64,000 nt of DNA from Berberis thunbergii (lineage: Eukaryota; Streptophyta; Magnoliopsida; Ranunculales; Berberidaceae), in contig QNQO01001864.1 of NCBI GenBank assembly GCA_003290165.1, positions 124,001 through 188,000 of the forward strand, written 5' to 3'. Shown one piece after another: positions 1 to 11,280 of this stretch. The translations under genes and the position numbers were made by a program. The notes beneath the pieces are model-generated. The model did not search any database. It saw nothing but the letters and a program-made list of their open reading frames with translations, and was not told where the DNA came from. The first letter of the stretch is position 1, and each line of letters opens with the position of its first letter.

Positions 1-164
1 GAGCGAGTTTTTCCAAAGGCAATGAGATTATTGTGCACATGGAACATCAACACAAATGTTGAGAAAAACTACAAAAAACACTTTGGGACAATGACCGATG
101 GGCCAAGTTTATAGATTCCTTTTCAGATTTGTATAGATAAAGTACAGAAGAGAAATGGAAAAAC
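1..164 (+). pseudogene. MULE transposase fragment, piece 1 of 3
   Basis: The reading frame from base 1 contains VFPKAMRLLCTWNINTNV, which matches the plant Mutator-like/FAR1-type transposase pattern (VFP-A--LLC-WHI--NV). A stop and a frameshift follow (WAKFIDSFSDLYR in another frame). The piece ends in ...TEEKWK exactly where CACTA-1 begins, and the protein resumes at 14991 with an IEFDRRWKSYL-like stretch. The gene would have encoded the DDE transposase that cuts and pastes the MULE. It is dead here: the 5' part lies outside the window, there are stops, and a 14.8-kb element interrupts it. The assignment rests on family resemblance read by eye. Confidence 0.72.
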
Positions 165-182
165 ACTACACCAAAAACCCCC

Positions 183-730
183 ATTAGCAACGGTTCTATA
201 CCGTGGGCGTAAGCCATTGTCACGGCTAAGAGCCGTGGGCTACAGAGGCGTCGCGAAATTCCTTGTAACGGCTATAAACCGTTGCTAAACATTGTAGCAA
301 CGGTTTTATGCTTGAATGGGGGAGGTGATTTTCAACATTTAGCCTCGGTTCTAAACCGTTGCAAGAACAATAGCAACGGTTTTTAGCCGTGGCAAAAATA
401 GCCACGATTTTAAGCCGTGACAAGGTGTAGATATTAGCAATGGTTATAAACCGTGTCTAACAAGGTAGCAACGGTTTTTAGCCGTGGCTAACCCTGACCA
501 CGGTTTTAAGTCGTGGCTAAACAGTGAGAAATAAACCGTGGCAAATGTGCTAGCAACGGTTTTAAGCCGTGGCTAACCCTGACCACGGTTTTAAGCCGTA
601 GCAACTAATGAAGAACGCCCACGGTTCCTAGCCTTGGCAAGCTGCAACCACGGTGGTAAGCCGTTCGCAATTAAAACAAAATTCAAAAAAAAAAAATAAA
701 TCTGTTTTGTTGCAACGGTTTCAAACAGTT
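183..730. repeat. CACTA-1 left subterminal palindrome array
   Basis: At least ten imperfect copies occur of a motif of the form gcaacggttttaagccgtgg. Each is a short inverted repeat (CCACGG or CAACGG, a 4-6 base A/T spacer, then CCGTGG or CCGTTG), in both orientations and 30-60 bp apart. By analogy with En/Spm these are likely binding sites for the TNPA-type protein. The first 250 bp are nearly identical to the left end of CACTA-2 (32453 onward). Confidence 0.85.
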
Positions 731-1002
731 GCAAATTAATATAATCGAAAAAAAATTTATATTTTTTTTGCTGCTGCAGCAAAATCACAGCCGTGGCACC
801 TGCAAAATCAGTCCTTATTATGGTTTGTGTCATGCCTCCGGCACGAATAAGATTCCACCAAACTATATGCTAGATAAATACAAAATCAACCGTAAAAAGG
901 AATTTGTCAAGTTTTGACGCCAAACAAAAACATGTAAACAAATAGCACTAATGTACAATAACAAGATTAACCTGAACAAATGGAACCTTGTTATATCATG
1001 TT

Positions 1003-1305
1003 TCACTCGCATCTAAAACAAAAGAATTTCTCTGTGTTTTTTCCAACAATACAAATCCACCTAGTTATAATGTAAGAAAATACATTGATGCCCTTAGGAA
1101 CAGGCCCCATTTCTTTCGGTAGTTGCTTGTTCAATATAATGAAAATGATGAGAATGCAACACCTAGTAGTTGCTTGTATATGGCACTGGTGATGGTTGAT
1201 ACAACGACACACTTTGCACCCCAGAAACAAGCAATGTATGCGCATTCTCCTGTCCAGCATACTGTTGCCCGTACTGGCTCAGACCTTCAGAGCCCTGCAG
1301 TATAA
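1003..1305 (-). other. Exon-like stretch, unidentified, in CACTA-1
   Basis: The minus strand from about 1302 reads LQGSEGLSQYGQQYAG and continues open to a TAG near 1168 (...PSPVPYTSNY). The composition is protein-like and it lies in the same orientation as the other captured pieces. I do not recognise the family. It could be the terminal exon of another captured gene. The bases between it and the CMT exons (about 1310-2320) are A/T-rich and hold nothing I can name. Confidence 0.3.
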
Positions 1306-2322
1306 AAATTAGTCAGTACTTAATGACAGACAAACATGACCTATAAAGATTGCTAATAAACCAATGACAGACAAACATGACCTATAATTTCTGGTGTACT
1401 AGTATATGCATGAATCTTAGCCATAAAGACATGCCTGGAGATTTGTATATCTATTGTGATACATTAATTGTCTGAGACACCCAAGCTATATCATTGATGT
1501 ACCAAAAAAGACTGACACATTTGAAATTTTTTAAGAATTTTTTTTCCTATTTTCATTTAGAGAAGAAGATTAAAAACTATATGGATGAAACTATGAGATT
1601 AATCAGTAACATACCTCATGTTTTAAAAGGAATCAAAATATTTTATGGAAATCTTTGATTGGTATTTTACCAACCACTAGTAATCCAATTGATAATCATT
1701 GAAGAGTGGAGGGTGCCTGCCTGCCCTTTATCTCTTTCTACTGCTGAAACAGAAGACCATTTGGTTTTCAAATGTGACTTTGCTTACCAATTCTTATCAG
1801 ATGAAGTTTGGTGCCTTTAAACTCTTTGGATAGTCTGATTTCCTACTATTTCTTACAGATTCAAACAGTTCAGATGGAAAAAATGAAGGTTTTCAAATCC
1901 TAGCAGCCTTTATGAAAACCATTGGGTGTTTGCAGTTGAATACCATCACTGCCCGCACAATAAATTTATAGTGTTGCAGCTTCCCTATGATGATAATCAT
2001 ATTACTTATATTATGATTCTAACTCTGAACAAAATAGAAATAGGACTGTACAAACAAGATGGAAGCAGATCTGGATCCTTAGTAGGCATGTAGAAATGGC
2101 TAGGTATGATGATAGGCCTGAAGAGTCTGAAGACTAGCATATAAAGCAGTTAGCTAGTCAAGTTCAGGCCTTGTTTTGGGTGTGCAAGATCATGGTATGA
2201 GTGCTTAACAGTTATAAAACCATTGAATAAAATCACTAATGAATTCCAATCAAACAAGAAACTATGAATATAAGAGATTTATAGAAATTTTGATGTTTTG
2301 ACATGTTGAGGAAGTTAGTTAC

Positions 2323-2846
2323 CTCTCAACAACAGGACCAGAAAGCTTGTAGTAATCAGGAAAGCCTTGTAGCCTGGCATTTTCACGAGGAGTGAGAACT
2401 CTGTCTTGCTCAGGATGCAGAAGAGTCTGACAAACAAATTTGATATTAGAATGAGATTGCATGCAATCTTCAGAGTAGATATATTAAAAATAAGTCGAAC
2501 ATATAAGGTCTAACCTGGTTATGGGTTGAGGTCTAGTAACTACAGTTCCAACAGCCTCATCCCACCACAGGCAACCAAATGGCCTTAAAATATATATAAG
2601 AGTTCAACAAAACTAAAAGTTAGTAAACTTTAATTATAATATATAAAATCATATAGGTCACTCAAAAGCACTTACTTCTTTGATTTTCCCTTCACCAATG
2701 ACATTGCATAATCAGGTATCTATATAAATTCGAACATTAGTATTTTATATTCCAGGAAAAAAAAAACTGGCAAACTTAAAAAGCATTACCAATTGTTTTC
2801 CAGAAGGCAGCAATACTCTCTCAACATTTTTATCCCACTGCCACAC
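2323..2846 (-). pseudogene. Captured chromomethylase (CMT3-like) exons
   Basis: Four consecutive exons on the minus strand, at about 2789-2846 (QWDKNVERVLLPSGK), 2676-2720 (IPDYAMSLVKGKSK), 2515-2583 (PFGCLWWDEAVGTVVTR) and 2323-2426 ([20 protein letters not shown] followed by [11 protein letters not shown]), are each bounded by AG and GT with matching phase. Together they match the C-terminal catalytic region of plant chromomethylases, which methylate cytosine in CHG context at sites marked by H3K9me2. The next expected exon (the motif X region, QVGNAV-like) was not found, and the N-terminal BAH, chromo and catalytic-cysteine regions are absent, so it cannot be a working enzyme. The introns are retained, so genomic DNA rather than cDNA was captured. 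Confidence 0.85.
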
Positions 2847-4605
2847 CTAATCTCATGTTTTTCATCTTTCCAAACACAATGTCGTAGACATATAATACGG
2901 TTTGCGCAATGTCGACTGTAAAATAATATTCATTCATAAGCTTTATAATGACTGATTTCAAGTATAAACAATATTGTGTTTGTATCATTGAAAAAACAGG
3001 AATGAATGAAAAAATCTAACATGTATTTCTGGCAACAAACCGGAGGTATTGCAAACAAGAATGGCAATGGCACCAAATGCGTGGAAGAATTTATTTACTT
3101 GACTTCCTTTGATTTTGTAATCTCGGCTACTATTTGTGTTGGACTTTCCTGCAAAAATCATGTCATCACTCTACTCACTCAGTTATGCACATTCCAGTTC
3201 CAATATGAAGAGAGAATGTGGTGTTCAAAGACTAAAAACTAAGACGTAAAAATACTGCAAAAAAAAGTAAACAATAGCAGATTTTGGGACTTACTGCAAG
3301 GGACGATCTGCTGATGATGCAAGGTACGCACTGCTGCTGCTGCTGCTGCTGCTGCGAGGGAATCACTGCTGCTGCGAGGGATGAACTGCTGCTCTGCGAG
3401 GGACACACTGATGCGAGCTTGATGCTGGTCGCAAACCAGAGTGCGCTCTGTTTCACTGCAGAGTACCCACTGTCTTGCAGAGTACCCACTGTCCTGGCAG
3501 TTATGATAACTTTTCTGGCACAGGTCTTGTTAGAACTTGTAGCCCAATCTTGACCTATGCAATTAAAAGTCACACAAAGTAATTATGTCAGAAGAGAAGT
3601 AATTTGATACTTAACTATCTTCTTCCCAATTCTACTATTTTTCAACTACTCAAGAGACACCGAGTAATAACATGTGAAACTTAGAAGATGTTGAGGAGAA
3701 AAAAAATAATGATATGTAAATAACAGAAGCAGCAAGACAATAGAAAACAATAAAGCTGCATCCTTTTTATATGAGAACACACTGCAAAATTGTTAATGAT
3801 CAAAAAGAGGACAAAGAAGTTAGTGAGTTGCTCACATTACAAGAAGTAGAAAAAGAAAGGGGAAACAAAACATTAGTCATTAAGAATGTCATCCCAGCTG
3901 AACACGAATCTATCAAAAGCCACATGCTGGACTGATTTTTAGGCTAATCCTTATTGCCAAATATCCTCTTTAATTGAAATGAGGCATTCTTGCATCCATA
4001 CAATTGCTTAAGAAGCCAACAAAGAGAAATTACTAACTAAAGTTGTCCAGACATAACCCCTGAACATCTATTGGACTTGCCTATTACATTTCAAACATTA
4101 CTATGTTCAAAACAACCCTTGTGGTACCATGGGAGATCACTACGAGAAAAATGTAACTGCTATGTTCCAGTTGGAAAATAATTTAATGACAAACATTCCT
4201 ACGAATGGATTTTGGTGGTCTACAAATGAACTTCTGTCTATGTTTCTGTTTCTCAAGTTCTGAAATTTCTAATTGACAGTTTGGTTCTGGGATTTAACAC
4301 AGGGTTTTCTTAAAAGAGACTGTTACTTTGGTACAAGAATCTTCTCGAGTGTAAAATATTCTCGCAATGAATGTAGATTTCTTATTTAGTATCTATAAAT
4401 TGCAGCCCAGTCCTGTTCTTATACAGCTGACACACTTATAATCTGAAAAAAAAATTAATCATATTTGTAAGTTTTTCAATTGAATCCTTCACAGGTTCTG
4501 GTTAGAATGACAAAACCAGACATGACTGCAAAACACCATTTCAAATTTTTGATGAGGAAAAGTATAACATTTCCATTAGAAACTCATTGTCCATAACAGA
4601 CACAA
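2847..4605. other. CACTA-1 interior with CTG-repeat GC-rich block, no gene recognised
   Basis: The stretch is mostly A/T-rich with scattered short ORFs that look like chance. At 3300-3540 there is a GC-rich block with eight CTG units at 3331-3354, then repeats of the type CTGCTGCGAGGGA and a duplicated GCAGAGTACCCACTGTC. A 113-residue open frame across it on the minus strand is low-complexity (a glutamine run) and I do not call it a gene. Confidence 0.5.
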
Positions 4606-4773
4606 ACCATACCATCAGCCTTGTAGTGCTGAAGTACCATACCATGGCCAAGGCCGAGGCAACCAATGGGCTGAAGACACCCTATGTGCTTTATTGAAAT
4701 GTCAACTTAAAATAAAGTGAAAACACATGAAGAGAAAACACCCCTTCTTGTGATGACCGTCAATCAAACATAC

Positions 4774-5926
4774 CTTTTTGTTAAGAAGAAAGTTCCTTTT
4801 ACTGCCAGACCATTGTAAAACAAACGACTTTGGATAAGCAAAGGCTGTAAGACACGGACAAAAAAACCATCATCATATTGTGATATGTGTAAAGGTTACA
4901 TGAAAGTAAAATAAAAAACATAAGGCAGCAGCTAACAGGTGTCCCTACCGATTCAAGCATGCGAGAGTCTGCATTTGTCAACCCAAATGATCTTCCCACA
5001 TTTTCAATACGATCAAGCTTGCTCTAAAGACACCATTAAATCACAAGCATTGAATATCACACAAGTTTGGAAGGCACCAAACCATAACACAGTATCAATT
5101 ATCAAATATGAAAAACATCACAATGCAATTGTAGTGTGACATGTACAAGTGGAATGAACCAAAAAGGAAATGTTTTAAGGCTGAACATGAAGAGCTGTGT
5201 TGATCTATGGAAAGAGTTCTCTTTACTACTAACTTTCTGTCTAATTCATATATCCAATACGAGCCGTGAGCTTACAATATCACTATATGGACTAAAAAAA
5301 ATGAATACCTGAAATTCTTGTTGCACCAAGCAATTCCCTCCACGTACATTCAAGGGTCATTTCAACGCCAAGTCTTCTGAAATAAAACCCGTGCCATCAG
5401 TATGTATCAAGGCTTCCCCATCATCACCATAGATAATATCACCATCCTCATCCTACATATTTTAAAAGATTTTATATTTTTTTGCTACAGATATGGAACA
5501 GTAATAAATCTGCATTTACCATATTCTGTGCCTATTATACAAATAAATAGAGCAAACGACTATACCTGGCAAAGTATATCTTCAATCCTCTCAATTTGCA
5601 CGAACGAGAGATCTACTTCCAACTTGATTGTTTTCGACAGTATAAGAGAAAATCTGCATTTACCAGTATTCTTTTAACTCGGTATAATGCGACGTGCAAT
5701 GTGCAACTTCAAATGGAGAAAGGTCGTATTTCACCAACCTAGCCATGTATTTTGCCAAAGTGGACACCATGTGCACATGCATAAATACACACCGCGCCTC
5801 ATGTATAGGCTTGTTAAATAAGATATATTGCTGATTTCTATCATTCAGAGAATCAGACTCGATGCATACGAATAAACACATGACAGAAGATGAAGTTGGG
5901 TTTTTATTCTCCATTTCGCCCACATC
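4774..5926 (-). pseudogene. Captured RNA-dependent RNA polymerase (RDR) exons
   Basis: Five minus-strand exons are visible. About 5743-5926: PTSSSVMCLFVCIESD followed by HEARCVFMHVHMVSTLAKYM. 5566-5653: FSLILSKTIKLEVDLSFVQ. 5309-5452: EALIHTDGTGFISEDLALK. About 4948-5024: RIENVGRSFGLTNADSRMLE, a weaker match. 4774-4844: PLLIQSRLFYNGLAVKGTFF. These match plant RDR proteins and look closest to the RDR3/4/5 clade. RDRs copy single-stranded RNA into double-stranded RNA for siRNA production. This copy is broken: a TGA directly follows LALK where the family has cysteine, and the conserved catalytic loop is absent. Exon borders carry AG/GT signals. A further exon-like piece at about 4606-4672 (QPIGCLGLGHGMVLQHY) is unassigned. 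Confidence 0.82.
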
Positions 5927-6340
5927 TTTAAGATATTTCTTCTTCTTAAATTTAAATTTATAGTATTTTCAGAACAAAAAAATAATAACAATAATATATA
6001 AAACAAATAAAACAACATTATTAGTTTGTTATTTGATCTTAACTTCTACATGGCTATAAGTTGCATCAGCCATTAAGTCATCTTAAAAACAACATGAATT
6101 GATCACTGTAAGGGTTTAGGTGGGTATATTGTTTGTTACAATAAATAAAGAGTAAATGGACTAAGTCATCCATATCAAATGTGAAAGCTCAAGTTAGGAG
6201 AATTAACATAGCAGAATTGATGTTCCATTTTTCAGTTTCAGACTTTCAACACATAACTTCCTCCCTCATAAGCAATTTTTGAGGAAATGAACACAATTAT
6301 CAGAAAGATTCAACAAATAATATTGCTAGAGATCACTCAC

Positions 6341-7101
6341 TTGTTTCCCTTGAATTCACGGCGGACTCTCCTAAGATCAGCAGTCTGAGGGAGAGACCCA
6401 ATGGTCGTGGTTGGGAGGATTGGAAGGTTTAACTTCTTCTGCTGAGCATCCAATCTGGCACTCACATTTGTAGTTCTGCGGTGATCAGAGCTCTTCAAAG
6501 CAGCAGCCTGAGCAAATATAGACAGTAAAGATTAGTAAGAATGAAAAGTTGTGAAATAGTAAAATAAAAAATATCCTCAGATCACTTACGGCTTTCTGAA
6601 CGCCCTCATTTGTCACCCTTGGGGAGGATTTTCTTGAAGCTTGAGCAGCAGCATTAGCAGAGAAAAAAACCTGTCAATATAGCAAATACAGTGAGACAAA
6701 CACTACTATATTTATTCGCTGTTCAGTATAATTATAAATATTTATAGATCTGGGTAAATCAAATTGCCAAGTTCCAGTATGATAGCATGCACTATAGGGT
6801 CCGAGGTTCTTAGGAAAACATCAAAGTGACATTAACCACCATACTGAACAATTATAGGGCCATAAAATTTGATTGATGCATGCCAACAACAAACATACAA
6901 GAATAGAAACTTTGGAACTAAAGATAAGAATGGATACCTCATCCTTTTGGCTAGACAATGCCTTCGCCAAGGCGTTCACTTCAACAACCTTCTGTGCTGC
7001 AAGTGCAAGCCATGATTTGATTTCATCATCTAGCTTGGTCTCGTTGATCAAATCGACAACACTGTGGAGGAGTGAGCATGAGGTGGAAACCGCCAACTTG
7101 T
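6341..7101 (-). pseudogene. METE: Captured methionine synthase (cobalamin-independent, MetE) exons
   Basis: Three minus-strand exons with clean splice borders: 6938-7101 ([20 protein letters not shown] ... [14 protein letters not shown]), 6590-6670 ([20 protein letters not shown]) and 6341-6508 ([20 protein letters not shown] ... [11 protein letters not shown]). They match an internal segment of the roughly 765-residue plant MetE, which transfers a methyl group from methyltetrahydrofolate to homocysteine. All three exons are open and very close to the family consensus, so capture may be recent. The zinc-binding C-terminal catalytic half and the N-terminal start are missing, so no active enzyme is expected. 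Confidence 0.92.
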
Positions 7102-7375
7102 CTGAATAGGATAATTGATATCATGATAAATCAGTTCAACCTAATTGATTAATAAAAAAAACTAGTGCATTGTGTCTCTAGGATGATTACCTCAACCACA
7201 GCTTAAAACCAGTGTGCTAACCGCGCACGTTGAAACCCGCTGCGGCCAGAAACAGCACGTACAGCAGACACGCTGAATCGCACTGTCTGGATCAACATCG
7301 CACTCTGTCTGCAACGCAGAGCACGCTGAAACTGCCTGTGATGCGCTGTGTGCTGCAGTGTTTCCTTGGAGACAA

Positions 7376-7786
7376 TTGTATGCATCCCAGATTTGTAAAA
7401 ATAACATTTATATAACAAACAAATAAACAAAAATATCACTACAATGGAGAAAAACAAGAGGGAAATGTAAAATAATAAAAACTGCATAATGGCACCTTTC
7501 TCTCTTTCATATCTACGATAGCCCCAGTATTACCATCAATGCCAATTCACTTCTCGACATTGGCATGCTGCAAGAAATATCTCATTATTATAGCAAGAGA
7601 AATTTTGTTATCTTTTGTATCTTATAGACTCTATATATGCAATTAGTTTACAAAACAAGGCAGATGCAGTTCAATTTCTACCTTTCCTTGCAAGGCAGTC
7701 ATTGTCCGGATAACATTGACTCCACAGTTTTGAGCTAGTGTCCTTGGAATTGCTTCAAAGGCTAGAGCAGCAGCTTCATAAGGCCA
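7376..7786 (-). pseudogene. CCT3: Captured CCT-gamma chaperonin (TCP-1 subunit 3) exons
   Basis: Exon 7682-7786 encodes WPYEAAALAFEAIPRTLAQN, then CGVNVIRTMTALQGK. Exon 7496-7567 encodes HANVEK, a stop, then IGIDGNTGAIVDMKERK. A third exon begins near 7393 with IWDAYN and then loses similarity, so a breakpoint lies near 7375. The order and content match the C-terminal equatorial region of the cytosolic chaperonin gamma subunit, which folds actin and tubulin. The in-frame TGA replaces the family tryptophan (TGG to TGA). It sits 0.3 kb from the MetE fragment, although the two are unrelated host genes. Confidence 0.9.
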
Positions 7787-9576
7787 CTGTTATTGAAAAA
7801 ACATACAAACATTTAAAACATTATGTCAAACATATAGAACTCATTTTGTGGATTTTATAAGTTTGACGCCTCCATCAGTTCAATAGTTTCATATCGGCAC
7901 TGCAATGGAAAGACCAGGATATCTTTTCTCATTAGGAAATGTATTTCTCAGCAAAACTTTTATCAATAAAAACAGGTATTGATTAGTAAATTGTCTTATG
8001 CAACTTATGGAGGTTTGCCTGACCCTGACCTACATGAACCGTACAACAGGCGGCACTCTAAAACCTGAAGAGTGACTCTCATCCAAGCTCATATACATTC
8101 AAAGCTGCAGACAGGAATTACTGCTAAAATACTTGCAAAGAGCAATTGACACTGTGAACCACGATATCAAAAATACCTTCTGTGATGCCATATATCTTTA
8201 TAATGATCTCATACAAATAATGAGGTGTAAGTTTTTGATTGCAACATAACAACAATGCCCATTTCATTACCAAGCTGTATAGGTTGGCAAGTTCTCAAAA
8301 TATGTTATCCGAGGGTTTGAAATCTTTCTGTTTTTATAATTTGGGAGTTCCCATCAAAGATGGCCTAGTTCATTTGAAGAAGAAAAGGGTCTAACACATC
8401 TAAATTGCATTCTGCATAAACATTTTCCAGCAAGTTTAATAACAATTGAAACACTTGAAAATCTAGGACCTCTGTTTTGATGAGTAACATTTCCTTAAAT
8501 TATTCTAATTACCAACAGCTAAAGGTATTGTTACCAGAAAGTATAGTATTCCATCCATTGATGTTGCAACTATTACTTATAACAGCGTTATGAAATTGAA
8601 TGAAAACCATGTTAGGTTTAGCTCCCACAAAATTGTCCTGCTAGTTTCTCCTGCCAAGTGCAATACAAACATTTATTAATTTCAAACTATTGTCCAAATA
8701 TCAAAACATTCTTGTAAACCAAACTCATTTTTTGCCACAAACAAGAGAAGGACAAGAAACACTGAAACCGAATCTCATAGCAGAAAGTCCTTAAATTACC
8801 AAGAGTAACTTAAAATAAAAACCGACAGGTTGTACTACTATCATGCATATCATGAGGCTGAACTTTGAAGTTTTTTCTTGCTGTCTTAAATGGATTACTG
8901 AAGATGGACTGAAGTTTCATAGACTCATATTGGGAAAAATTGAAAGGTGGATTCTGGACAGTAACTTCTTTATGTGATGTATCATTTACATATTCAAGGA
9001 AAATCCATACCTCTTGATGAATGCCGAAAATATAATCCAACGGAAAGATACGCTACAAATTTAGGCTAGTTATAAAATCCCGATTGCACGCTGAAACCCC
9101 CTGCGGCTAGAAACAGCACGTACATCAATAAACATTAAAAGAAAGACATCATAATCAAAAAGTAAACATAAATAAACATTAAAAAGTAAATATAGTCAGA
9201 AAATTCACCATTAGACTCTTGGTTTTTGGGTGTTTTTGTGTAGAAAATAGAACTCCTGTATAAAAAAAGACATCATAATCAATATCAAAAGCAATACAGA
9301 TAAATATGATAACAAAGCAAACTGTAGTATATGCACCATAGCAATCAAAGATGAACTAAGGTCATACCAATTGTTGCGAATGAGAATTCAAATAGAAGAA
9401 ACAATGTTTCAAATGGGATGAGGCAAGCAATAGTCATTTTGTGGTTAAGTCTATAGATACTTGCACTTAAGCTTCAGCTAGTTACCTTAAAATGAACAAT
9501 CACGTGCCCGTAGTGTATTTTACTCAGCTCCTCTTTTGCTGCCACCATTACATTGCTTCCAACATAGTTGTAACTA
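7787..9576. other. CACTA-1 interior, no gene recognised
   Basis: A/T-rich DNA with no coding match. About 40 bp at 9087-9125 repeats a segment at 7218-7257 (shared cores GAAACCC, CTGCGGC and AGAAACAGCACGTACA), so a GC-rich spacer has been duplicated between cargo pieces. A short minus frame at 8810-9040 is not recognised. Confidence 0.45.
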
Positions 9577-11280
9577 TCAATCATCAAGTTCCACATGAGT
9601 TTTACACCATACGAAGAAATCACCAACATCCAAATCCCCCATCATGTCTCCTTTTGGATCACTTTTGTAAAGTTTCACCCCAGTCTTGAATTTAAAGCAT
9701 AAGGAAAGTCTGATCTCTGTTGCAGGGTTCAATGATCCATGACAAGCGCAAGAGAATTGATGGATAGGATCTACAACCTCTATTGCTATCGCAATGACAT
9801 TCCTTTCCCAATCACAAACTTTGTAAGTCCTTGACACTGAAGGAACATGATTGCTTGGAGAAGGAAACCTCGCAACACCTTGAGAAGATGATGGTAATGG
9901 AGATGGTGGTAATGGAGATGGAGGTAATGGAGATGGTGGTAATGGAGATGGAGGTAATGGATTTTCTGGTTGCCTTGTCGATTGTGCACGGGATGACGGT
10001 GAATCTTCAGTTCTTTGAACAACTCCTTGTATTCCCTCACTTGTTGATGGTCTTACATAAGTTCCACTTTCAAGTCTCTCTCGTATCCATCTAACATTTT
10101 CTTCCAATCTATCATATTTTTCGCTACATTTTTTTACTTCCAATGTTTTTTTCCAAAAGCAATAAACGAGCGGGAAGTGCAGCATCATACTTCCTTTTAG
10201 AGACAGTGGTTCCAACACAACGAGTACGTCCCCTCGCTTCTTGGCTAAACACTTGGCTTAGAGGATCATCATCAATAGTGAGGTCAGTGGTACCCTGAGT
10301 TGAAGATTCTTGAAAGGCAGCTTTTTTTGCTTTAACTTGTTCCTTCAAAAGAATGAAAAAAAATAAATAAATCAGGACACAAATAATATTCAAACAACTA
10401 CACAGTAAATTAAGAATTGGGTATAAAAGACATCACTGGGAACATACCATATATTGTTCAGAACCATGCGTAGGTTTTCCATCCTTTCCCGTGTGACAAG
10501 CAATCCATATGTCAGTGCGTGTGACTGGTTCCCCATCAGGGTTCTTCTCAACCTATATACTTGAAAGATTAGTCTCAGCCTATATAGTTAAATGGTATAT
10601 AAAATTGTACTAGTAGTTAGAAATTCAATTACCATTTCATACTCTACTTCTGCAGCACTCTTTTGGCCACCCCCCCCATACATACTTTGAAGCCTTTTTG
10701 TTTTTTGAATTTTGGGCTCTAATTGCCTTCGCTTCAGAGGTGCTCTCATAGCGAACAAACTCCTTCCAATCCTCCTTTCTTACACCATTTGGAACATGCT
10801 TCTCTTGTTCCTCAATGGTAGGATACTTATCCAAATAATTCTTCCTAAGATCTGCCTTGAATCTTCTATAATATTCAGGCATTTTCAAATGCACACTCTT
10901 TTTCACATAATTTGAATGTCGTATTCACGCTGCAAATAAGCCATTGAGATATAAGTTGAAAATAAAACAAGACATTATGAAAATCAATTATGTAAAATCT
11001 CACCTTGAGGCCATTCCACACATCCTCTTTGTAGTTGTCAGTAACATGGTGCCAACCCTTGAATTTGATAGGCACAAGGGTTTCAGCAAGCTTTCCAATG
11101 TTTTTATTGAAATTTCTAGCACCAGGTCCAACTGCTAAACCGTGGATGTTGAACTGTATGGTTTATTTAACTTCAATGTCATCATTTGTAGATCTAGTGA
11201 CATCAATGGTGGAGAGATTGCCGCAAGTACTATCCATTTCTATCAATGACATTATAGATATTAACCATTATGAAACATAA
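9577..11280 (-). pseudogene. CACTA TNPA-like / plant transposase (Ptta, Transposase_24) gene, decayed
   Basis: Read right to left the pieces are: GKLAETLVPIKFKGWHHVTD and WNGLK near 10990-11110; KMPEYYRRFKADLRKNYLDK with RKEDWKEFVRYE at 10640-10900; GGQKSAAEVEYEM across an out-of-frame G run near 10670; VTRTDIWIACHTGKDGKP at 10450-10555; and KYDAALPARLLL with YDRLEENVRWIRERL and a proline-rich tail at 9577-10390. This order matches the plant En/Spm family protein that binds subterminal repeats and assists transposition. At least three frameshifts are visible: at the G run, near 10145, and near 10900. It is the element's own gene. It lies upstream, on the same strand, of all recognised captured fragments in CACTA-1. 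Confidence 0.78.
9892..9960. repeat. 15-bp minisatellite in the TNPA-like gene
   Basis: Near-perfect units of ggtaatggagatggt and ggtaatggagatgga run in tandem. On the minus strand they encode repeated LPPSP, a proline-rich linker in the TNPA-like protein. Confidence 0.85.

Noticed and set aside
183..730. Short ORFs across the subterminal palindromes
   Set aside because: Frames arise from repeat units on both strands; the sequence is explained by CACTA end repeats.
3232..3573. 113-residue minus-strand ORF with a glutamine run
   Set aside because: It is produced by the CTG microsatellite and GC-rich filler, with no domain or splice structure.
9577..10218. 213-residue ORF as a novel proline-rich protein
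   Set aside because: It is the C-terminal part of the TNPA-like transposon protein; the proline repeat comes from a 15-bp minisatellite.
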